A stretch of DNA of 8,068 nucleotides, taken from the NCBI GenBank assembly GCA_955652795.1, contig CATPBQ010000006.1, forward strand, positions 1 to 8,068, read 5' to 3'. Shown piece by piece: positions 5,027 through 8,068 of the stretch. This stretch comes from an uncultured Steroidobacteraceae bacterium. GTDB lineage: Bacteria > Pseudomonadota > Gammaproteobacteria > Steroidobacterales > Steroidobacteraceae. A program made the position numbers and the translations under genes. The notes beneath the pieces were generated by a model that was not told the origin of the DNA, did no database searches, and saw only the letters and a list, made by a program, of their open reading frames with translations. How positions within the stretch are numbered: the first letter of the stretch is position 1; each line of letters begins with the position of its first letter.

Positions 5027-6609
5027 TGCCGGCGCTGCGCGCGAGTGAGCCTGACGCGCTCCATGACGCGCTGCCGTGCGGCGGGCGTCAGGGTCATACC
5101 CGCCGGCGCCGCCAGCGCCTGGAAGGGCGCACCCGCCGCGCCCGCCAGTGCCTGTACGGCCGCCGTCGCCGGAGGAAAGGCGATGAACGCATCGCTGCGG
5201 ACCTGGGTACCGGCGTCGGTCTGCACGTAAAAGGGCAGGAAGCCGCTCGCGGTGCTCGCGAGCGATTCGTAGTCGCCGAGAAACAGGCCCTGTGAAAACG
5301 GTGCGAGGTCCAGGTCGAAAGGTCCGGACAGGTGTGACTCCCTGAAGGTGACACCGTCGCTGGAGGTGACCAGCCAGCAGTCCGCCAGGAGCGAGGCGGG
5401 CGAGGAGGTGTCGTTGCGCAGGTCGTAGTAGGTCACGCCGATGACACCATCCGCGCGCACGTGAATGGTCGGGGTGAATGCCTGCACGGTGCGGTCGGCG
5501 TTGACCTGCACGGGCGCCAACCAGGTCAGTCCGCCGTCCGCGGAGTGCGTCATCGCGATACCATCGTGCTGCCCGCCGGAAAAGCGCGCGTCCTGCCAGG
5601 CGACGTAGATGATGCCCCCGGGTCCGACACTGACGGACACCAGATCGGAGCCGTCACGCACCACCGCACCGGTCTGCGGATCGGTCGTGCCAACGGAGGT
5701 GAGGTCGGAGACGGTGACCGGGGCGGACCAGGTGGTGCCGTGATCGGTGGACTGCATCGCCCGCACCAGCACCGGGCTCGCCCCGAGTTCGGTGAAAATG
5801 TCGAGCACCACATCGCCCGGCAGCACCACGATCTGGTTGCCGAGGGTCTGACGCTGCGCACCCGGATCGTAGATGCTGCGGGCGGCCTGCCAGGTGGAGC
5901 CGGCGTTGGCCGTCACCGCGAAGTAGCTCGGCCCGGCCGTCTGCCCGCTGAGCCGGTCCCACACCGCGTACACATAATTCGCGTCGGTCGAGTCGGCGGT
6001 GATGGAACCCTTGTCATTGAAGAACGTCGCGCCGTCCTGGATGAGCGCGATCGGCGCGCTCCAGGTGAGGCCGCCGTCCCGGGAGTGCGCGACCAGCATG
6101 GCGCTCGATGAACCGGGAAGCAGCGTGCCACCGTTAAAGGACAACGACAGAGCGTAGACCACACCCGTGGGCGAGACCGTGAGCCACACGTCGGTGGCGC
6201 GGGCATAGTTGCCGGCGTTGCCGGAGTCGCCGCCGGTGCAGCGCGAGAACGCCGCGTTCGACGGCGTCCAGGTCATACCGCCATCGAAGGACGCGGCCAG
6301 ATTCAGGCCCTGCGCCCCGCCATCCGACCAGCGGTTCTGCTGCCAGGCGCTGATCAGGTTCATGGGGCTGGTCGGATTAACCGCCAGATACGGCTCGGCC
6401 ACCGTGTTGGTGTACAGCGTCGCCGCCGTCGACACGCCGTCGCAGCCGGCGACGAACGTGGAGGGCCGCGAAACGCGCACCTGGCTGACGGAGGTGAATG
6501 GCGGTGGTCCGGCTGGCGGTGGCATCACGCTGCCCCCGCCCCCACCGCCGCCGCAGGCCGTGACCAGTGTGAGGAGTGCGACACTCCCCACGCCGCGCGC
6601 TGCACGCAT
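5014..6609 (-). CDS. Predicted lipoprotein with six-bladed sialidase-like (Asp-box) propeller
   Basis: A 531-residue exported protein. Residues 1-19 form a lipoprotein signal with lipobox VTAC, so Cys19 would be acylated and the protein anchored to a membrane. A run of seven glycines (20-26) and a proline-rich stretch make a flexible linker. The rest has six Asp boxes (S-x-D-x-G-x-T-W type): SFDGGMTW 107-114, SRDGGLTW 176-183, TANAGSTW 233-240, STDHGTTW 287-294, SADGGLTW 356-363, and a degenerate SSDGVTF 416-422. Their spacing of 54 to 69 residues suggests one per blade of a six-bladed propeller. No clear FRIP motif or sialidase arginine triad can be picked out, so glycosidase activity is doubtful; it may bind glycans or have a structural role. 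The C-terminal tail (about 480-531) is Ala-rich then Arg-rich. It lies 120 bp downstream of the E2 gene on the same strand but seems functionally unrelated. Confidence 0.85.
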   Translation of the reverse strand: MRAARGVGSVALLTLVTACGGGGGGGSVMPPPAGPPPFTSVSQVRVSRPSTFVAGCDGVSTAATLYTNTVAEPYLAVNPTSPMNLISAWQQNRWSDGGAQGLNLAASFDGGMTWTPSNAAFSRCTGGDSGNAGNYARATDVWLTVSPTGVVYALSLSFNGGTLLPGSSSAMLVAHSRDGGLTWSAPIALIQDGATFFNDKGSITADSTDANYVYAVWDRLSGQTAGPSYFAVTANAGSTWQAARSIYDPGAQRQTLGNQIVVLPGDVVLDIFTELGASPVLVRAMQSTDHGTTWSAPVTVSDLTSVGTTDPQTGAVVRDGSDLVSVSVGPGGIIYVAWQDARFSGGQHDGIAMTHSADGGLTWLAPVQVNADRTVQAFTPTIHVRADGVIGVTYYDLRNDTSSPASLLADCWLVTSSDGVTFRESHLSGPFDLDLAPFSQGLFLGDYESLASTASGFLPFYVQTDAGTQVRSDAFIAFPPATAAVQALAGAAGAPFQALAAPAGMTLTPAARQRVMERVRLTRAQRRHQPG

Positions 6610-6729
6610 GTCGTTTGCCCCGAAGTATCGCTACGCGAAAGCGTAGCACGTCAGCCGGCGTCACCGTCGCCTGCACCGTTCCCGCAGGAGTAATAGCGCG
6701 CGTCGAACACGTTATTCAGCGGAGCCGGC
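6610..6729. other. Gap between the E2 and lipoprotein genes: hairpin, no gene seen
   Basis: These 120 bases separate two minus-strand genes. No plausible small protein or RNA gene is recognised. The main structure is the perfect hairpin at 6630-6647, described separately. On the minus strand a GATACT -10-like element (complement of 6624-6629) has a CTGACG -35-like element (complement of 6649-6654), but the 19-base spacer is too long for a confident promoter. No T-tract terminator for the E2 gene is seen. Confidence 0.5.
6630..6647. other. Perfect 7-bp hairpin with GAAA loop upstream of the lipoprotein gene
   Basis: GCTACGC (6630-6636), loop GAAA (6637-6640), GCGTAGC (6641-6647). As plus-strand RNA this would be a stable GNRA-capped stem; as minus-strand RNA the loop is UUUC. 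It sits about 20 bases before the lipoprotein start, between the possible -35 and -10 elements. It could be an operator dyad, a leader structure, or the end structure of the E2 transcript. No T-tract follows on either strand, so an intrinsic terminator is unlikely. Confidence 0.5.
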
Positions 6730-8034
6730 TCAAGCGGCGATGAAAATCGTGGCAGGATGCTCCAGGCATTCCTTGAGTGCCTGGATCATCGCGGCCGCGT
6801 CGTAACCGTCCACGAAGCGGTGGTCGAAGGACGAGGAGAGATTCATGGTGCGCCGGATCGCGATGGCGCCGTCCACGACCACCGGGCGCTCGAGGGCGCG
6901 GTTCACGCCGATGATGGCCACTTCCGGGGCGTTGATGATCGGCGTGCTGGCGATGCCGCCCAGCTTGCCGAGACTGGTGATGGTGATGGTCGAACCGGTC
7001 AGCTCTTCGCGCTTCGCCTTGTTGGTGCGCGCCGCCTCGCTCACCCGGCGCATCTCGGCCGCCAGATCCCACAGGGTGAGCGCCTGCGCGTCGTGCACCA
7101 CCGGCACCTTGAGGCCATCCGCAGTCTGGGTGGCGATACCCAGGTGCACGGACCCGTGACGCACGATCACGCCCCGCTCGGCGTCGTAGTGCGCATTGCA
7201 TTGTGGAAAATCCTGCAGCACGCGCACCAGCGCCAGCGCCAGGAACGGCAGATAGGTCAGCGTCGGCGCACCCGGGGCAAGCCTGCTGTTCAGATGGCGG
7301 CGCAGGGATTCGAGCTCAGTGACGTCGAGTTCCTCCACGTAGGCGAAGTGCGGGATGTTGCGCTTCGCCTCGCTCATGCGCTGGGCAATGAGGCGTCGCA
7401 GGCCGATCACCTTGATCTCCTGCGTGGCGCCGCTCGGGGCGACGCGCGGCTCGGCAGCCCTGGCGGCGGGCACTGCCTTGGGCGCCGCACGCAGCGGCGT
7501 CGGCTGCGGCGCGCGGCGCGCCACGTAGGCATCCAGGTCCTTCGGCACGATCCGCCCGTTGGGTCCGGAGCCGGCAATCTGCCGCAGGTCGATCCCGGCC
7601 TCGTGCGCGCGGCGGCGAATGGCCGGGGAGGTGGCGACGCGGTCGCTGCGGGCGGCGGCAGGAGCCTGAGTTGCGTGTACGGCCGCAGCGCCGTTACCGC
7701 CCGCGGACGTCATCGCAGGCGTCGCGCTGCCCGCCGCCGAGGCCGGCGCGCACTTCGCCACCGGCGCGGGCGGGGCTTGCGCCGCAGCGTCAGGCTGCGT
7801 TTCCAACACGATCAGCTCCGCACCCACCGGCACCATGTCGCCGGGCGCGCCGGTCGTGGATAGCACGCGTCCACTCACCGGCGCTGGAACTTCCACGGCG
7901 GCCTTCTCGGTCATCACCTCGACCAGCACGTCATCCTCGGCGACGGTGTCGCCGGGCTTCACGTGCCAGTTGACGATTTCCGCCTCGACCGTGCCTTCGC
8001 CCAGATCGGGCAGCTTGAAGACGTACCTGCTCAC
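6730..8034 (-). CDS. Dihydrolipoamide acyltransferase (E2) of a 2-oxoacid dehydrogenase complex, probably branched-chain type
   Basis: The cytoplasmic core subunit that takes an acyl group from E1 on a swinging lipoyl arm and passes it to CoA. It has 434 residues with one lipoyl domain (about 1-80; lipoyl Lys44 in MTEKAAVEVP). An Ala/Pro-rich linker follows (about 81-133). Next come the peripheral-subunit-binding domain (about 134-172, ATSPAIRRRAHEAGIDL then GSGPNGRIVPKDL), a second linker, and the catalytic domain (about 206-434) with active site DHRFVDG, His405 and Asp409. The LGEGTVEAEIVNWHV start recalls branched-chain E2 more than pyruvate E2, but a pyruvate-type role in this lineage is not excluded. 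The start is GTG at 8034, with GGAGG (complement of 8039-8043) 4 bases before it. It overlaps the upstream stop as GTGA, implying translational coupling with the likely E1 beta gene. Confidence 0.93.
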   Translation of the reverse strand: MSRYVFKLPDLGEGTVEAEIVNWHVKPGDTVAEDDVLVEVMTEKAAVEVPAPVSGRVLSTTGAPGDMVPVGAELIVLETQPDAAAQAPPAPVAKCAPASAAGSATPAMTSAGGNGAAAVHATQAPAAARSDRVATSPAIRRRAHEAGIDLRQIAGSGPNGRIVPKDLDAYVARRAPQPTPLRAAPKAVPAARAAEPRVAPSGATQEIKVIGLRRLIAQRMSEAKRNIPHFAYVEELDVTELESLRRHLNSRLAPGAPTLTYLPFLALALVRVLQDFPQCNAHYDAERGVIVRHGSVHLGIATQTADGLKVPVVHDAQALTLWDLAAEMRRVSEAARTNKAKREELTGSTITITSLGKLGGIASTPIINAPEVAIIGVNRALERPVVVDGAIAIRRTMNLSSSFDHRFVDGYDAAAMIQALKECLEHPATIFIAA

Positions 8035-8068
8035 CCCGCCTCCATTACCTTCTTCAGCGCCGCGGCAA
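8031..8068 (-). CDS. C-terminal tail of the upstream gene, probably E1 beta (runs off right edge)
   Basis: On the minus strand one frame reads AAALKKVMEAG and stops at TGA (complement of 8031-8033), overlapping the E2 start by 4 bases. Eleven residues are too few for a family call. E1 beta subunits often end in a helix of this kind (AAxKRVMEA-like), and E1 beta commonly precedes E2 in such operons. The identification is mainly from context. Confidence 0.55.
   Translation of the reverse strand, partial: AAALKKVMEAG

Noticed and set aside
5461..6111. 216-residue open frame on the plus strand, antisense to the lipoprotein gene
   Set aside because: Gly/Arg/His-rich translation with no domain, lying wholly opposite a gene with six Asp boxes.
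6530..6556. Possible G-quadruplex in the G-rich minus strand at the lipoprotein linker
   Set aside because: The G-runs are explained by the polyglycine linker codons, and only two runs reach three or more guanines, so a stable quadruplex is unlikely.
6757..7863. 368-residue open frame on the plus strand, antisense to the E2 gene
   Set aside because: The E2 gene has complete lipoyl, binding and catalytic domains on the other strand; this translation is compositionally biased and unrecognisable.
1..8068. Mobile element, CRISPR, defence or toxin-antitoxin system
   Set aside because: No transposase, integrase, repeat-spacer array, tRNA attachment site, nuclease or toxin-like gene was found, and composition is even across the window apart from the short promoter gap.

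Overview
The window reads as ordinary chromosome from a GC-rich Gram-negative bacterium. It is most likely a gammaproteobacterium near the Xanthomonadales/Steroidobacterales. This placement is inferred from base composition, the aceB-aceA order, a short-chain fatty acyl regulator (ScfR) of the RamB/PrpR type, and a lipoprotein with a glycine-rich linker. No rRNA, tRNA, CRISPR array, insertion sequence, integrase or phage gene is visible, and codon use looks uniform throughout.

Left part (1-3572): a divergent metabolic unit. On the minus strand, malate synthase A (aceB, 1941-304) is followed after about 35 bp by isocitrate lyase (aceA, starts at 268 and runs off the left edge). Together they form the glyoxylate bypass. 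Facing away from them across a short AT-rich gap is an ScfR-type XRE regulator (2007-3572). This is the arrangement expected for a pathway-specific regulator sensing acyl-CoA or related metabolites. The gap (1942-2006) holds three AAYTTSAC elements exactly 14 bp apart, a CACGG-N8-CCGTG dyad, and plausible face-to-face sigma-70 promoters.

Middle part (3573-4999): on the plus strand, the regulator is followed by a secreted DUF1684 protein of unknown function (3618-4592) and a small VOC/glyoxalase-fold protein (4634-4999). A hairpin-forming palindrome lies between these two.

Right part (5014-8068): three genes on the minus strand. A predicted lipoprotein with a six-bladed, sialidase-like Asp-box propeller (6609-5014) converges on the VOC gene. 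Upstream of it is the E2 acyltransferase of a 2-oxoacid dehydrogenase complex (8034-6730), which looks more like the branched-chain type than the pyruvate type. The E2 gene overlaps by 4 bases the last codons of another gene, probably E1 beta, at the right edge.

Taken together, much of the window concerns acyl-CoA metabolism. The 2-oxoacid dehydrogenase makes acyl-CoA, the glyoxylate shunt assimilates acetyl-CoA, and the ScfR regulator probably tunes the shunt. I see no clear undescribed multi-gene system. The most interesting points are the phased repeats in the aceB/regulator gap, the degenerate peptidase-like sensor with a C-terminal cysteine cluster, and the uncharacterised DUF1684 and propeller proteins.
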